DNA of 38,462 bases from Candidatus Zixiibacteriota bacterium (GTDB lineage: Bacteria; Zixibacteria; MSB-5A5; UM-FILTER-46-8): NCBI GenBank assembly GCA_026983835.1, contig JALSTH010000108.1, positions 1 through 38,462 on the forward strand, written 5' to 3'. The stretch's first letter is position 1, and the number at the start of each line of letters is the position of its first letter. A program made the position numbers and the translations under genes. This document shows, one piece after another, positions 7,980-16,372 of the stretch. Under the pieces are notes generated by a model that worked only from the letters and a program-made list of their open reading frames with translations, did no database searches and was not told the origin of the DNA.

Positions 7980-8705
7980 ATGAAATCCCTCAAGCAGGTT
8001 ATTATTGCATTATCCATAATCCTTATATCAATTCCAACCCTTATAATTAATGCGAAAACACCTCCAAAAGCGGATGAGGGCAAAGAGCAAACTCCTTTCT
8101 CAATCGGCGATACTATATTCTTACCCCAACCCAAATTGGATGGAAATATGACGGTTGATAAGGTTATTGCAAATAGGAGATCGGATGCCGTGATAAGCTT
8201 TCAAAAGTTATCAAAGCTACTATGGGCGGGGCAGGGCATTACCGATAAAAGACATCATTATCGTTCCACCCCTTCGGCCGGGGCGAAATATCCGTTGGAG
8301 ATATTTGTCTTCGTGGGAAATGTGGAAGATCTCCCGATCGGCTTATATAAATATATACCAAAAGGACATAAATTAGTCGTTTTGGCAAACTATGATCGCA
8401 GGCGCGCATTGGCCCGCTCTATTCCTCCCAATAAAGTTGACCGTATTTTGGAGCCGCCGGTAGTACTTGTAATCGGAGCGAATTTCAAACGAACCGAAAG
8501 CAAATATGGCACCCGGCGGGGACCTCATTATGTTTATATCGAAGCCGGAGCCTGTGCGGAAAATATCGCCCTCGAGGCTGAAGACCTTTATCTGTCAACC
8601 TTCATTTGGGGAGCGTTCGACGATAATTTCGTCTACAAGGCGTGTCGAATGGAGGATGAACAACCTATCATAATTATGCCCATAGGGTACAAGAAAAATC
8701 CATAA
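7980..8705 (+). CDS. Secreted SagB/ThcOx-family flavin-dependent oxidoreductase
   Basis: This is a 241-aa protein. Residues 1-25 are a signal peptide (two Lys, then a long hydrophobic stretch ending at NAKT). The rest is a nitroreductase-fold domain of the SagB/ThcOx type, marked by SFQKLSKLLWAGQGIT, the FMN-binding RSTPSAGAKYPLEIFV, GLYKY, and IEAGACAENIALEAEDLYL. Classical members oxidise azolines in peptide natural products with FMN. No cyclodehydratase or precursor peptide lies nearby, and the signal peptide argues for a periplasmic redox role. AGGAGG sits 5 nt before the ATG. The family call is firm; the substrate is unknown. Confidence 0.88.
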   Translation: MKSLKQVIIALSIILISIPTLIINAKTPPKADEGKEQTPFSIGDTIFLPQPKLDGNMTVDKVIANRRSDAVISFQKLSKLLWAGQGITDKRHHYRSTPSAGAKYPLEIFVFVGNVEDLPIGLYKYIPKGHKLVVLANYDRRRALARSIPPNKVDRILEPPVVLVIGANFKRTESKYGTRRGPHYVYIEAGACAENIALEAEDLYLSTFIWGAFDDNFVYKACRMEDEQPIIIMPIGYKKNP

Positions 8706-8794
8706 AGATATCGTCTTTGTAAACCGGTTTATTATTTGCGATCTGCTCTTTTTCACCGAAGATTTTATTATCGAGATTAATTTGTAGGGATACC

Positions 8795-9292
8795 TTAAAA
8801 AGTGTAAAACGAATCGGCAGCCCGCTCCCAACTGCTCGGGTCCCCCGATGGTTCAATGTTAACTTGGCGGCGATACATAATTTCCAAAACGGCACTATGA
8901 TATAGGCAGTGTTGGGCACACCTCAAAGCAGCCCAAGCAGGCGAGGGAGGATTCCTGTCGGCGGCCGGCGAAATAATCGGGGGAAATTCGGATTCCAAAT
9001 TCTCCAAAATTCGGATGATGTTTTGCTTATTTTCATTTAATATCTCTACATATTCAGCAAAGCTCCGATCACCAATTGGAGCCCGTTCCCAAAAACCAAT
9101 TTCCGAAAACCAATAATTTTCCGAATCTATAATATGCGCCAATATCTCGGAAGGTTTTATATTTTCACCGATATAACCTTCCCGAAATTTATTCTCGTCA
9201 AAACCGAAAAGGACCATTTCAAGATGATATCTGCAAGCTACGAATATTTCTATCAATCGGTTTTTATTGAAATATATTTTCTCCGAACTCAT
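8795..9292 (-). CDS. DinB-fold putative metal-dependent protein
   Basis: This is a 165-aa protein with the DinB/YfiT four-helix pattern. His53 lies in ILAHIIDSENYWF, and His128 and His132 in RCAQHCLYHSAVLEIMYRR; together they make the expected three-histidine metal site. Family members act as thiol-dependent hydrolases or transferases, but most are uncharacterised. The start overlaps the stop of the upstream small membrane protein (TAATG), so the pair is translationally coupled. It converges on the SagB-type gene. Confidence 0.8.
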   Translation of the reverse strand: MSSEKIYFNKNRLIEIFVACRYHLEMVLFGFDENKFREGYIGENIKPSEILAHIIDSENYWFSEIGFWERAPIGDRSFAEYVEILNENKQNIIRILENLESEFPPIISPAADRNPPSPAWAALRCAQHCLYHSAVLEIMYRRQVNIEPSGDPSSWERAADSFYTF

Positions 9293-9540
9293 TAGGATAA
9301 AATCCCTCCTACAATAGCTCCGCTGATAACCACGATGATAATCGAAATTGATAATGCGGGAAGTATAGACGCCAAAAACGCCCGCTTGACATTCCCCGCC
9401 TTTTTGCCGTCGACCACACCGCCGATAAAAGAATTAAAAACCGAAACACAAAATAAAATCAGCGATATAAAAAGCATCCAAAGGCAGGCTGCAAAACCAG
9501 AACTTCGGGACTCCTTTCGGACGGAGGGGTTGTTGTTCAT
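9292..9540 (-). CDS. Small two-helix membrane protein, unrecognised
   Basis: This is an 82-aa protein. A polar N-terminus is followed by one hydrophobic segment at about 17-42 (FAACLWMLFISLILFCVSVF) and a second at about 56-81 (ASILPALSISIIIVVISGA). A basic loop GKKAGNVKR lies between them, suggesting a cytoplasmic loop. I do not recognise the family. Its stop overlaps the start of the DinB-like gene. GGGAG lies about 12 nt upstream of the ATG, a rather long spacing. Confidence 0.65.
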   Translation of the reverse strand: MNNNPSVRKESRSSGFAACLWMLFISLILFCVSVFNSFIGGVVDGKKAGNVKRAFLASILPALSISIIIVVISGAIVGGILS

Positions 9541-9568
9541 AGGCTGTTTAATCTCCCTATATTAATTG

Positions 9569-9985
9569 TCAATCCCTATCCACCCAATAATCCACTCCGA
9601 ATCGGGATTTAATTTCCCTTCCTATACGATTGGCTTCCCGTGCGGTAGCGAAACTCCCTATCCTTACCCGATGATATACGCCTTCGCCTACCACTTCGAT
9701 ATCCTCGATATATGTGGTATAACCCCGCGCCGTAAATTTATCGGCAGCTTCTTTTGCCCTGTTGTAATCCTTAAAAGAATAAATCTGCAGGCAATAACCT
9801 TTTTTGGTAAATGTGGGGTTTTCGAAGGGAGCAGTTTCTTCTTCGGTTTGGGATGTCGATACGGTAGTGTCAACAGGGGTTTCTTGGGCTGTTTCCTGAG
9901 ACACTTCCTTCTTTTTTTTCCCGCAACCGCTAAAAACAAGAAACATTGCCGAAAGGATGAACGCGACTAATACTCGAAAAAACAT
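9569..9985 (-). CDS. SPOR-domain lipoprotein
   Basis: This is a 138-aa protein. Its signal peptide ends in the lipobox VFSGC, giving an acylated Cys21. A Lys-rich then Gln/Thr/Glu-rich linker (22-60) leads to a SPOR domain at about 62-135 (YCLQIYSFKDYNRAKEAADK ... YHRVRIGSFATAREANR). SPOR domains bind denuded glycan strands of peptidoglycan, often at the division site. The lipid anchor puts it on the inner or outer membrane facing the periplasm. GAGGAGG lies 5 nt before the ATG. Confidence 0.9.
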   Translation of the reverse strand: MFFRVLVAFILSAMFLVFSGCGKKKKEVSQETAQETPVDTTVSTSQTEEETAPFENPTFTKKGYCLQIYSFKDYNRAKEAADKFTARGYTTYIEDIEVVGEGVYHRVRIGSFATAREANRIGREIKSRFGVDYWVDRD

Positions 9986-10027
9986 AAATCCTCCTCAATC
10001 GAAATCCATAAATTCCCTTTAAATTCA

Positions 10028-10057
10028 AAAATAACATTCAACCGTTCCAAATGTCAA
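10028..10057 (-). promoter_or_regulatory. Candidate promoter for the SPOR lipoprotein gene
   Basis: On the minus strand: TTGACA (perfect), 18 nt, TATTTT (4 of 6). This leaves a leader of about 35 nt before the ATG at 9985. Confidence 0.5.
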
Positions 10058-10214
10058 ACTAAATCCATCCGAAAATGCAATGAAACGACAATTATACATC
10101 GATACATCCCTCTCCAAATTCTTTCATTTAACTTAACGATTCGGGTTCCCAGATTAATACCCATTAAAGGTTTTTGATAATTCACCCGATTCCCTTAAAA
10201 AAGAGCGAATTATG

Positions 10215-10247
10215 TTGACGGCTATAAATAGTATATTTATTATAGCC
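10215..10247 (+). promoter_or_regulatory. Promoter with overlapping dyad operator upstream of the EIIA gene
   Basis: TTGACG (10215-10220), 17 nt, TATTAT (10238-10243), with 5 of 6 matches in each hexamer. A perfect inverted repeat, GGCTATAA / TTATAGCC (10220-10227 and 10240-10247, 12 nt between), covers the last base of the -35, the spacer and the -10. This geometry is typical of a repressor site. Transcription would begin about 24 nt before the ATG. Confidence 0.6.
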
Positions 10248-10273
10248 TTTGGTAATAATCTGGAAATGGCATT

Positions 10274-10780
10274 ATGAATATCGTTAGATTCCTAAAACCT
10301 GAACTTATAAAACTCGAACTCGAGACCACAGATCCGATTATCGAGGAGGATTCGCCTGTAAACCCGTCAAAAATCCTTTGGCAGAATAAGGAAAAGATTA
10401 TAATCGAATTGGCTGACCTTTTGGACAGGAGCGGAAAAGTCCGAAATGTAAAAAGATTAGCAAAGGATTTAATCCAGCGTGAAAAAAAGGCGACCACCGG
10501 CATAGGACACAGAATAGCCATTCCACATATACGCACGATACAGGTATCGCAATTCGTTATGGGTTGTGCCCGCAGCACTCCGGGCGTTTATTTCGATTCG
10601 CTCGATGGCGAGCCTGTCCATCTATTTTTCCCAATGGCTGCACTTCCCAATGATGATACTATTTACCTTAAAGTATTCAAAACGCTTGCGGAAGCTCTTC
10701 GATATAAGGGGTTTCGGGAAAAATTAATGGCAGCCAAAGATGAGTTTGAGGCTATGAGGGCATTTAGGGAAATCGAATAG
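10274..10780 (+). CDS. PTS EIIA type-2 (fructose/nitrogen-like) domain protein
   Basis: This is a 168-aa protein. An N-terminal part of about 30 residues is unusual. The rest is an EIIA type-2 domain with the phosphorylated histidine at His85 (HRIAIPHIR) and the downstream block DGEPVHLFFPMAALPNDD. In the phosphotransferase system HPr phosphorylates this His. No EIIB, EIIC, HPr or Enzyme I is in the window, so it may be regulatory, like PtsN, rather than part of a sugar transporter. It is monocistronic between its own promoter and a convergent moeA-like gene. Confidence 0.85.
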   Translation: MNIVRFLKPELIKLELETTDPIIEEDSPVNPSKILWQNKEKIIIELADLLDRSGKVRNVKRLAKDLIQREKKATTGIGHRIAIPHIRTIQVSQFVMGCARSTPGVYFDSLDGEPVHLFFPMAALPNDDTIYLKVFKTLAEALRYKGFREKLMAAKDEFEAMRAFREIE

Positions 10781-10837
10781 CTATTAATTACTTTCGGATA
10801 AATTCCCAACTATTGCTTTAACAATTGAGCCTATAAA

Positions 10838-12160
10838 TTAATCCTTTCTATTTATATTTATCCTTTGCGGATCAGCTACACCCCTATGAACTCTTTTGGA
10901 GGAATTATAATTTTCACTACTGTAAATGCTTTCCTCGTAAGGCGCAGATACTGCGAGGGGTCCCAGAATCTCGACACGCACCTTATTCCCCGCTTGTATG
11001 GAGTGCGTCTCGGGAGGAATGATTATAAGCCCGTTCGCAATCGACAATGCCCATAATTCCCCTGCGCTTCGCTCCAAAATGGGCGAAACCGTAAAACCGT
11101 CTTGTTCGACTTTAACAACAGCCTTAAAAAACTGGGTCATAGATGGGTTTACGCGCAACTCCTTCGTAATCCTCGCAATGACCTCCAATTTTTTAATATC
11201 CTTTAATCCTGATTGACGGGAGATAAGCGGTTTCACTAATTGATCAAATAAAACCGCAACAGACCATAGATTTCCGGAAACTCCAAAAATCGGGATACCT
11301 TCGTAATAACCAAATAAAACCGACTTACCGGGCTTTATAGCCACCCTCCAAAATTTTAATTCGATATTAAGCTCCCGAAAACACTTTTTTAGAAAATTGT
11401 AGTTTTCAATGGATCGCCCAGCCATAATTATTATCTGATCGCAGGATTTACAGCTTTTTAGTATCTCATCCAACCTTTCGGTTGAGAAAGGGCTGGGCCC
11501 CATATATATAAATTCTGCACCACTTTGATTTATAAGTGAATTTAGAAACTGATTTCTGGAAATGCCGGGGTTCCTATCATCTTCGGAATCGGATAAAAAC
11601 TCATCCCCCAGAGATATCAATCCTATTTTAGGTTTTTTATAAACATTTACATCATCCATTCCAATCTCAACCAAACGTGCCATATCCGCGGCATTCAGCA
11701 CCCTCCCGGCAGGCATCAGGCTATCCCCCACCGAAACTTCCTTTCCCACTCTGACAATATTCTGCCAGGCACGAACTTTCACATAAACATTAAGCTTTGC
11801 TCCTTCTGTGCGAGCGACATCTTCGAACTTCACAACAGCATCAAAACCATCGGGAACTCTTACCCCAGCACTTACCTTAACTACATTCCCTTTCTTCGTT
11901 TTTCCCTTAAAAATCCTACCCGGCTTGGATTCACCAACAATTGTCATTTTCGCCGGTTTCGAACGAAGGACCTGTAAGGTATCCGAAGCCGATAACGCAT
12001 AACCGTCTATAGCGGCAAGGTTGTATTTTGGGATATTTTGCTTACTTACAATAGATTCTCCCAAAATCCGCCCGTATGATTCCGCTGTGGGAATTTTTTC
12101 CAACCCCAGGGGAACGACACCCTCGAGAATAATTTGAACGGCTTTATCCAATGTAATCAT
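10838..12160 (-). CDS. MoeA-like molybdopterin molybdotransferase family protein (divergent)
   Basis: This is a 440-aa protein with the full MoeA layout: an N-terminal block with AAIDGYAL (Asp52, normally MDGYA), SAGVRVPDGFDAVV, the MoCF-type central domain with SLGDE (185-187), KPGKS (276-280) and a C-terminal beta barrel. MoeA inserts molybdate into adenylylated molybdopterin. Two catalytic-domain motifs are eroded. The usual GGVSVGxxD is AGRSIENYN (247-255), lacking the Asp, and the usual GLPGNPVS is GVSGNLWS (293-300). About 40 extra C-terminal residues are polar. No other molybdenum cofactor gene is in the window. It may be a paralogue with altered function. Confidence 0.82.
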   Translation of the reverse strand: MITLDKAVQIILEGVVPLGLEKIPTAESYGRILGESIVSKQNIPKYNLAAIDGYALSASDTLQVLRSKPAKMTIVGESKPGRIFKGKTKKGNVVKVSAGVRVPDGFDAVVKFEDVARTEGAKLNVYVKVRAWQNIVRVGKEVSVGDSLMPAGRVLNAADMARLVEIGMDDVNVYKKPKIGLISLGDEFLSDSEDDRNPGISRNQFLNSLINQSGAEFIYMGPSPFSTERLDEILKSCKSCDQIIIMAGRSIENYNFLKKCFRELNIELKFWRVAIKPGKSVLFGYYEGIPIFGVSGNLWSVAVLFDQLVKPLISRQSGLKDIKKLEVIARITKELRVNPSMTQFFKAVVKVEQDGFTVSPILERSAGELWALSIANGLIIIPPETHSIQAGNKVRVEILGPLAVSAPYEESIYSSENYNSSKRVHRGVADPQRININRKD

Positions 12161-12519
12161 CCCTACCCTCTTAATTGGATTAATTTTGGACCACCATCTT
12201 CTATTTTTAATAAAAAGAAAAACATCAAATATAGTATTCTTCTATATAAAAACCCTAAACCTGTCGATCATTCCTGTCAAGCAATAAATTTAATCTTGCG
12301 AGCGAAAAAATCGAAATATTATTAACTAATATGCCTTGTTCTCTTTAAGGATATTTGTTAACATAAATTAACGATTTAAATAAATATTTTTTAAATTATA
12401 TTAATAAAATAACTATTTTGTTCAAACCAAAGCCGATTCTTTTGCGTAAAACAAAGGAACAGATTATCGAGCGAAAATGTTTAACTGATGGAAATTGGAA
12501 ATTTTAATTTGGAAATATT
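12161..12519. other. 359-bp intergenic region between divergent moeA-like gene and rseP
   Basis: This is a very AT-rich spacer, especially 12340-12420. It holds a candidate minus-strand promoter (12252-12280) for the moeA-like gene. For rseP there is only a weak plus-strand candidate (TTGCGT at 12442, 17 nt, TATCGA at 12465). I see no open reading frame with a ribosome-binding site and no tRNA or riboswitch. Confidence 0.5.
12252..12280 (-). promoter_or_regulatory. Candidate promoter for the moeA-like gene
   Basis: On the minus strand: TTGACA (perfect, 12275-12280), 17 nt, TAGGGT (3 of 6). The leader would be about 85 nt. The weak -10 lowers confidence. Confidence 0.35.
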
Positions 12520-13587
12520 ATGGTAATATATTCGATTATAGCCACCATTTTTGTTTTAGGCGTATTAATATTTGTTCATGAATTAGGGCATTTTATCGTT
12601 GCGAAACGCTCTGGGGTGAAGGTGGAGCGGTTCTCTTTAGGATATCCGCCAAAGATGATAGGTTTCAAACGGGGCGAGACGGAATATTGTATTTCTTGGA
12701 TTCCATTCGGCGGGTATGTTAAAATGGCTGGAGAAAATCCCGATGAGGAAGAATTGACCGGTGCGCCCTATGAGTTTCAATCGAAACCTATCGGAATACG
12801 AGCAGCCATAATCGCCGCCGGTCCAATAATGAATTTTGTAGCCGCAATACTGATATTCTGGATGGTATTTTTATTTTCGGGGGTCGCCGTCGTCGATACA
12901 AATTCGGCGGTTATAGGTTTAATTTCCCCCAACGGACCAGCTGCTAAAGCCGGTATTATACCCGGAGATGAAATAGTTTCCATAAACGGTATTCCGGTAC
13001 ATTCTTTTGAAGAAATGGCAAAGCAGATATATAAGGAGGTGGAAAAACCTATAGTCGTCGAATGGATAAGAAACGGGAAGACGCATCTTGCGACGATCAT
13101 AACTATGAAAGATGAAGTTGTCGATGCTCACGGAGAGAAAAAAGTGGTCGGAAAAATCGGGATTGGGCCACAGACCAAAACAATACAAAAAGGGTTTTTT
13201 GACTCATTCACCGAAAGCATAAAAACTTCAGTTTCCATCATCATTCAGCTCATAGGTGTTATAATCGGTTTATTTTCCGGGGCAATATCTATTAAAGCTA
13301 TGGGAGGGCCGGTCCAGATAGCCCAGATGGCAGGGCAGACGGCTCAATTAGGTTTTTCGAGTTTGATGACTTTTACCGCCTTTTTATCCTTAAATCTGGG
13401 ATTATTAAATATCTTACCTCTTCCCGTTTTAGACGGAGGGCATCTTACTTTTTTGGCGATTGAAAAACTTAGGGGAAAGCCGATATCTTTTGAGACAAAA
13501 GCTCGGATTCAGCAGGTCGGGATATTATTGCTCTTGGTGTTAATGATAACCGTAACTTATAACGATATCCTAAGAATTTTCAAATAG
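12520..13587 (+). CDS. rseP: RIP metalloprotease RseP (site-2 protease)
   Basis: This is a 355-aa intramembrane M50 protease. The zinc motif HELGH is at 20-24 in the first membrane helix. GFKRGETEYCISWIPFGGYV follows, then one PDZ domain at about 128-200. The C-terminal zinc ligand motif NILPLPVLDGGH has Asp305. It cuts anti-sigma factors and leftover signal peptides within the inner membrane. Only one PDZ domain is present, whereas E. coli RseP has two. GGAA precedes the ATG. It is followed 62 nt later by signal peptidase I, which makes the peptides RseP can clear. No dxr or uppS is adjacent. Confidence 0.95.
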   Translation: MVIYSIIATIFVLGVLIFVHELGHFIVAKRSGVKVERFSLGYPPKMIGFKRGETEYCISWIPFGGYVKMAGENPDEEELTGAPYEFQSKPIGIRAAIIAAGPIMNFVAAILIFWMVFLFSGVAVVDTNSAVIGLISPNGPAAKAGIIPGDEIVSINGIPVHSFEEMAKQIYKEVEKPIVVEWIRNGKTHLATIITMKDEVVDAHGEKKVVGKIGIGPQTKTIQKGFFDSFTESIKTSVSIIIQLIGVIIGLFSGAISIKAMGGPVQIAQMAGQTAQLGFSSLMTFTAFLSLNLGLLNILPLPVLDGGHLTFLAIEKLRGKPISFETKARIQQVGILLLLVLMITVTYNDILRIFK

Positions 13588-13613
13588 ACTTTTTAACAGT
13601 TTCATCGTATAAT
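13585..13613 (+). promoter_or_regulatory. Candidate promoter for lepB
   Basis: TAGACT (overlapping the rseP stop codon), 17 nt, TATAAT (perfect -10). The leader would be about 30 nt. It would let lepB be expressed apart from rseP. Confidence 0.5.
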
Positions 13614-13649
13614 TAAAATTAAGAACAAAAATCAGCGGAGTCTATTAAT

Positions 13650-14405
13650 ATGCAATTTAAAATTTCATCAATCTTTGGCAAATCAAAAAGAAAAAGGAAA
13701 AAGGTCAAGCAATCTTTCAGGGAAACCGTTTGGGAGTATATCAAATCTTTGGCAATAGCATTAGTATTGGCATTGATGATAAAAACTTCTATCGTCGAAG
13801 CATATAAAATTCCTTCCGGCTCAATGGAAGATACCCTCCTTGTTGGCGATTTCCTTTTAGCCAATAAATTTATCTATGGTATGCGGCTGCCTATTCCATT
13901 CACGGATATAAGACTTCCGGCGCTGAGAGAACCAAAACCGGGCGATATTATTATTTTCAAATATCCGAAAGACCCATCGGTGAACTATATTAAGCGATGC
14001 ATCGCTACCGCCGGGCAGGTGGTTGAGATCAGAAATAAGGTCGTTTATGTAGACGGAAAAGTGTTTCCGGATCCGCCCCATTCCAAACATACCGACCCGC
14101 ATATTTATCCCGCGGGGGTATATGGAGTAAGGGACAATATGCCCCCGACAAGAGTTCCTCCGGGAATGCTTTTTATGATGGGGGATAATAGGGACAATTC
14201 CGCAGACTCCCGCTTTTGGGGGTTTCTTGACAGGCGATTGGTCTTGGGCGAAGCGATGTTGATTCATTGGTCCTGGGCACCTGATAAGAATGCACCACGA
14301 TTAACCCTTTCCAACCCCTTATCAATCCCAAAGCTTTTAATTTATGATATACTCCATTTTCCCCAAAGGGTCAGATGGTCGCGTTTGGAAACAATAATCA
14401 GATAA
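13650..14405 (+). CDS. lepB: Signal peptidase I
   Basis: This is a 251-aa protein. A basic N-terminus leads to one membrane helix at about 32-48. The catalytic Ser58 lies in IPSGSMEDTL and the general-base Lys115 in VNYIKRCIATAGQ. Further blocks are KPGDIIIFKYP and MMGDNRDNSADSRFWGFLDR. It removes signal peptides on the periplasmic side of the inner membrane. Length and motifs are normal; the usual SGSMxPT is SGSMEDT, which is common. GCGGAG lies about 10 nt upstream of the ATG. Confidence 0.96.
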   Translation: MQFKISSIFGKSKRKRKKVKQSFRETVWEYIKSLAIALVLALMIKTSIVEAYKIPSGSMEDTLLVGDFLLANKFIYGMRLPIPFTDIRLPALREPKPGDIIIFKYPKDPSVNYIKRCIATAGQVVEIRNKVVYVDGKVFPDPPHSKHTDPHIYPAGVYGVRDNMPPTRVPPGMLFMMGDNRDNSADSRFWGFLDRRLVLGEAMLIHWSWAPDKNAPRLTLSNPLSIPKLLIYDILHFPQRVRWSRLETIIR

Positions 14406-14545
14406 TTTACTATCGTTTTAATCACACATTATTTCCGTAATATTAAATGTCTTTTGGCTTGGAATTTTTTATACGAATAGTATTTTAACATTTATCTAAA
14501 CCAAACTAAGGCCGATTGGGTAATCGCGCCGTAATCGAAAAACGA

Positions 14546-15364
14546 TTAATCGAGTTTTGGCTCCACATTTTCCAAAATATATTTATGGACTTTCGGAGAG
14601 GCTGCCAGAAATCCTTGTTTTTGAAAAACATCATCCTTTAGATAACGAAGAGTATCCCCGAAGATATCGGTCATTACACCGCCGGCGGCTTCAAGTATCG
14701 CTTGAGGAGCACAGCTATCCCACTCTTTGGCATAGCCCGAAGGGTGATAATAGAAATCAGCTCTACCCGTGGCGACTACACTTATCTTCAATCCCACACT
14801 GCCGGTTATGAACTGGTTTTTTATATTCAATTCGGAGATTATCTTATCGACGACCTTAGGCCTATGGGAACGGGAGACAGTAATCGTGAGGTTGTTCGGG
14901 TCGAATTCCGTTTTTACTTTGAGCTGTTTCACCTTACCGTTGTCACTCCAGAATGCTCCGTTGTTTTTAGACCCATAAAACAACCAACCTTTCGCCATTT
15001 GATTTACAGCTCCGGCGACGGGGATCCCATTTTCGCAAATTCCTATCATAACGGCGAATTCACCGTTATGGGCGATAAATTCTTTGGTCCCATCGAGGGG
15101 ATCTATTATCCAGACGAAACGCTTTTCCCTCAACGCCGGAACATCCGATTGCTTAAAAGATTCTTCCGACAATATACCATCCTCAGGAAAAATCTTCGGG
15201 ATTTCACGCTCGAGAAATTCGCTGACCGACATATCGGCGGCAGTAACGGGATCATCAACACCTTTATAATTCACCTCAATAGTGTCGTTGTAAAATCCAA
15301 GAGCGATATCCGCAGCTTCCTTGATTAAATCAAGTGCATAATCAAGTCGTTTTTCAATAGGCAT
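14546..15364 (-). CDS. cysQ: CysQ-like 3'(2'),5'-bisphosphate nucleotidase / inositol monophosphatase family
   Basis: This is a 272-aa lithium-sensitive phosphatase fold. The metal ligands are visible in DDPVTAAD (37-44), LSEES (65-69), DPLDGTKEF (88-96) and EWDSCAPQAILEAAGG (Asp216). TKEF after DPLDG and the SRSHRP block favour CysQ (3'-phosphoadenosine 5'-phosphate hydrolysis) over inositol monophosphatase. The latter would also make sense given ino1 nearby. The ATG at 15364 has GAGG with 6-nt spacing. An ATG at 15376, overlapping the mlaE stop as ATGA, would add four residues. It is coupled to mlaE. A small inverted repeat (TAATCG-5 nt-CGATTA) overlaps the stop. Confidence 0.88.
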   Translation of the reverse strand: MPIEKRLDYALDLIKEAADIALGFYNDTIEVNYKGVDDPVTAADMSVSEFLEREIPKIFPEDGILSEESFKQSDVPALREKRFVWIIDPLDGTKEFIAHNGEFAVMIGICENGIPVAGAVNQMAKGWLFYGSKNNGAFWSDNGKVKQLKVKTEFDPNNLTITVSRSHRPKVVDKIISELNIKNQFITGSVGLKISVVATGRADFYYHPSGYAKEWDSCAPQAILEAAGGVMTDIFGDTLRYLKDDVFQKQGFLAASPKVHKYILENVEPKLD

Positions 15365-15372
15365 AACAATCC

Positions 15373-16173
15373 TCATCCAAATAATAAATTAGCAACAAGA
15401 TAATCCGAGACCAAAATCAAAACAGAGGCATATACCACCGCTCTGGTTGTTGATCTCCCCACTCCCTCGGCACCACCTTCGGTAATAAAACCCTGATAAC
15501 ATCCCATAAAGGCGATAATAATACCGAAAATCCCCGCCTTAATTAGTCCGGCAAAAAGATCTTTCAGTTCGAAAAATTGTTTCATTCCATTTAGAAATGT
15601 GTATGATGAAACATCAATAAAGAAAACGGAAATAGTCAATCCTCCCAATATCGCTACGAAATCGGAAAAAACAGTTAGTACCGGCAACATCACCACACCG
15701 GATATTGTTCTTGGCATAACCAAGAATTCAACCGGATCCAATGCCATCGTTTCCAAAGCGTCAATTTGTTCGGTTACTTTCATAGTTCCCAATTCCGCGG
15801 CTATGGCCGCTCCAACTCTTCCCGCTACCACCAAACCGGTTAAAACCGGACCCAACTCGATAACTACCGCTTTACCTACGGCGGTGCCGAGATACCGAAG
15901 GGGAACATAACCATGAAACTGGTAAGCCGCTTGAAGGGCGGAGACCGCCCCCGTAAATATAGAGGTGAAAATTACCAACGGAAGGGAATTTATTCCCATA
16001 AAAACCATTTGCTCGAATATTAAATGACGGCGCTTAAAAGCCATCGGCAAGGAAAGCACCGTTGATTTTACCATCAAGGATATTCCTCCGATACCGATGA
16101 AAAAACTGATGACCTTAGAGCCAAAAATACTCAGAAAGCGTTCTATCGGTTTATCGATGGATTTAGTTTTCAA
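15373..16173 (-). CDS. mlaE: MlaE-family ABC transporter permease
   Basis: This is a 266-aa protein with five or six membrane segments. The MlaE family core is clear: ELGPVLTGLVVAGRVGAAIA, then AELGTMKVTEQIDALETMALDP and the MPR motif. MlaE is the inner-membrane permease that moves phospholipids between inner and outer membrane together with ATPase MlaF and the MCE protein MlaD. Neither partner is adjacent; instead the gene is coupled to the CysQ-like gene. The ATG is preceded by AAAGGGATG-type purines. A partners' locus elsewhere is expected. Confidence 0.92.
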   Translation of the reverse strand: MKTKSIDKPIERFLSIFGSKVISFFIGIGGISLMVKSTVLSLPMAFKRRHLIFEQMVFMGINSLPLVIFTSIFTGAVSALQAAYQFHGYVPLRYLGTAVGKAVVIELGPVLTGLVVAGRVGAAIAAELGTMKVTEQIDALETMALDPVEFLVMPRTISGVVMLPVLTVFSDFVAILGGLTISVFFIDVSSYTFLNGMKQFFELKDLFAGLIKAGIFGIIIAFMGCYQGFITEGGAEGVGRSTTRAVVYASVLILVSDYLVANLLFG

Positions 16174-16372
16174 AACGAATTCATCCCTTTCATCATTGAA
16201 ACAAATTTACATTTTAGTTTGTGTATGCGCAATACAAAACCACAATATACGCTCCCTCGAAATATTTTATTGCAATTAAATAAGCGATGTTCTTAAATTA
16301 CGAAACCAGAATACGGCAAAGTATTCCTAAAAAATATGAGAGAAATTAAAAAAATAGGTGTTATTCTTTTAA

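Noticed and set aside
8721-8730. Perfect palindrome AAACCGGTTT between convergent genes
   Set aside because: No loop and no T tract, so not a terminator; a 10-bp palindrome can arise by chance and no second copy was noticed.
14702-15328. A 208-aa plus-strand frame opposite the CysQ-like gene
   Set aside because: Antisense to a conserved phosphatase; no family features.
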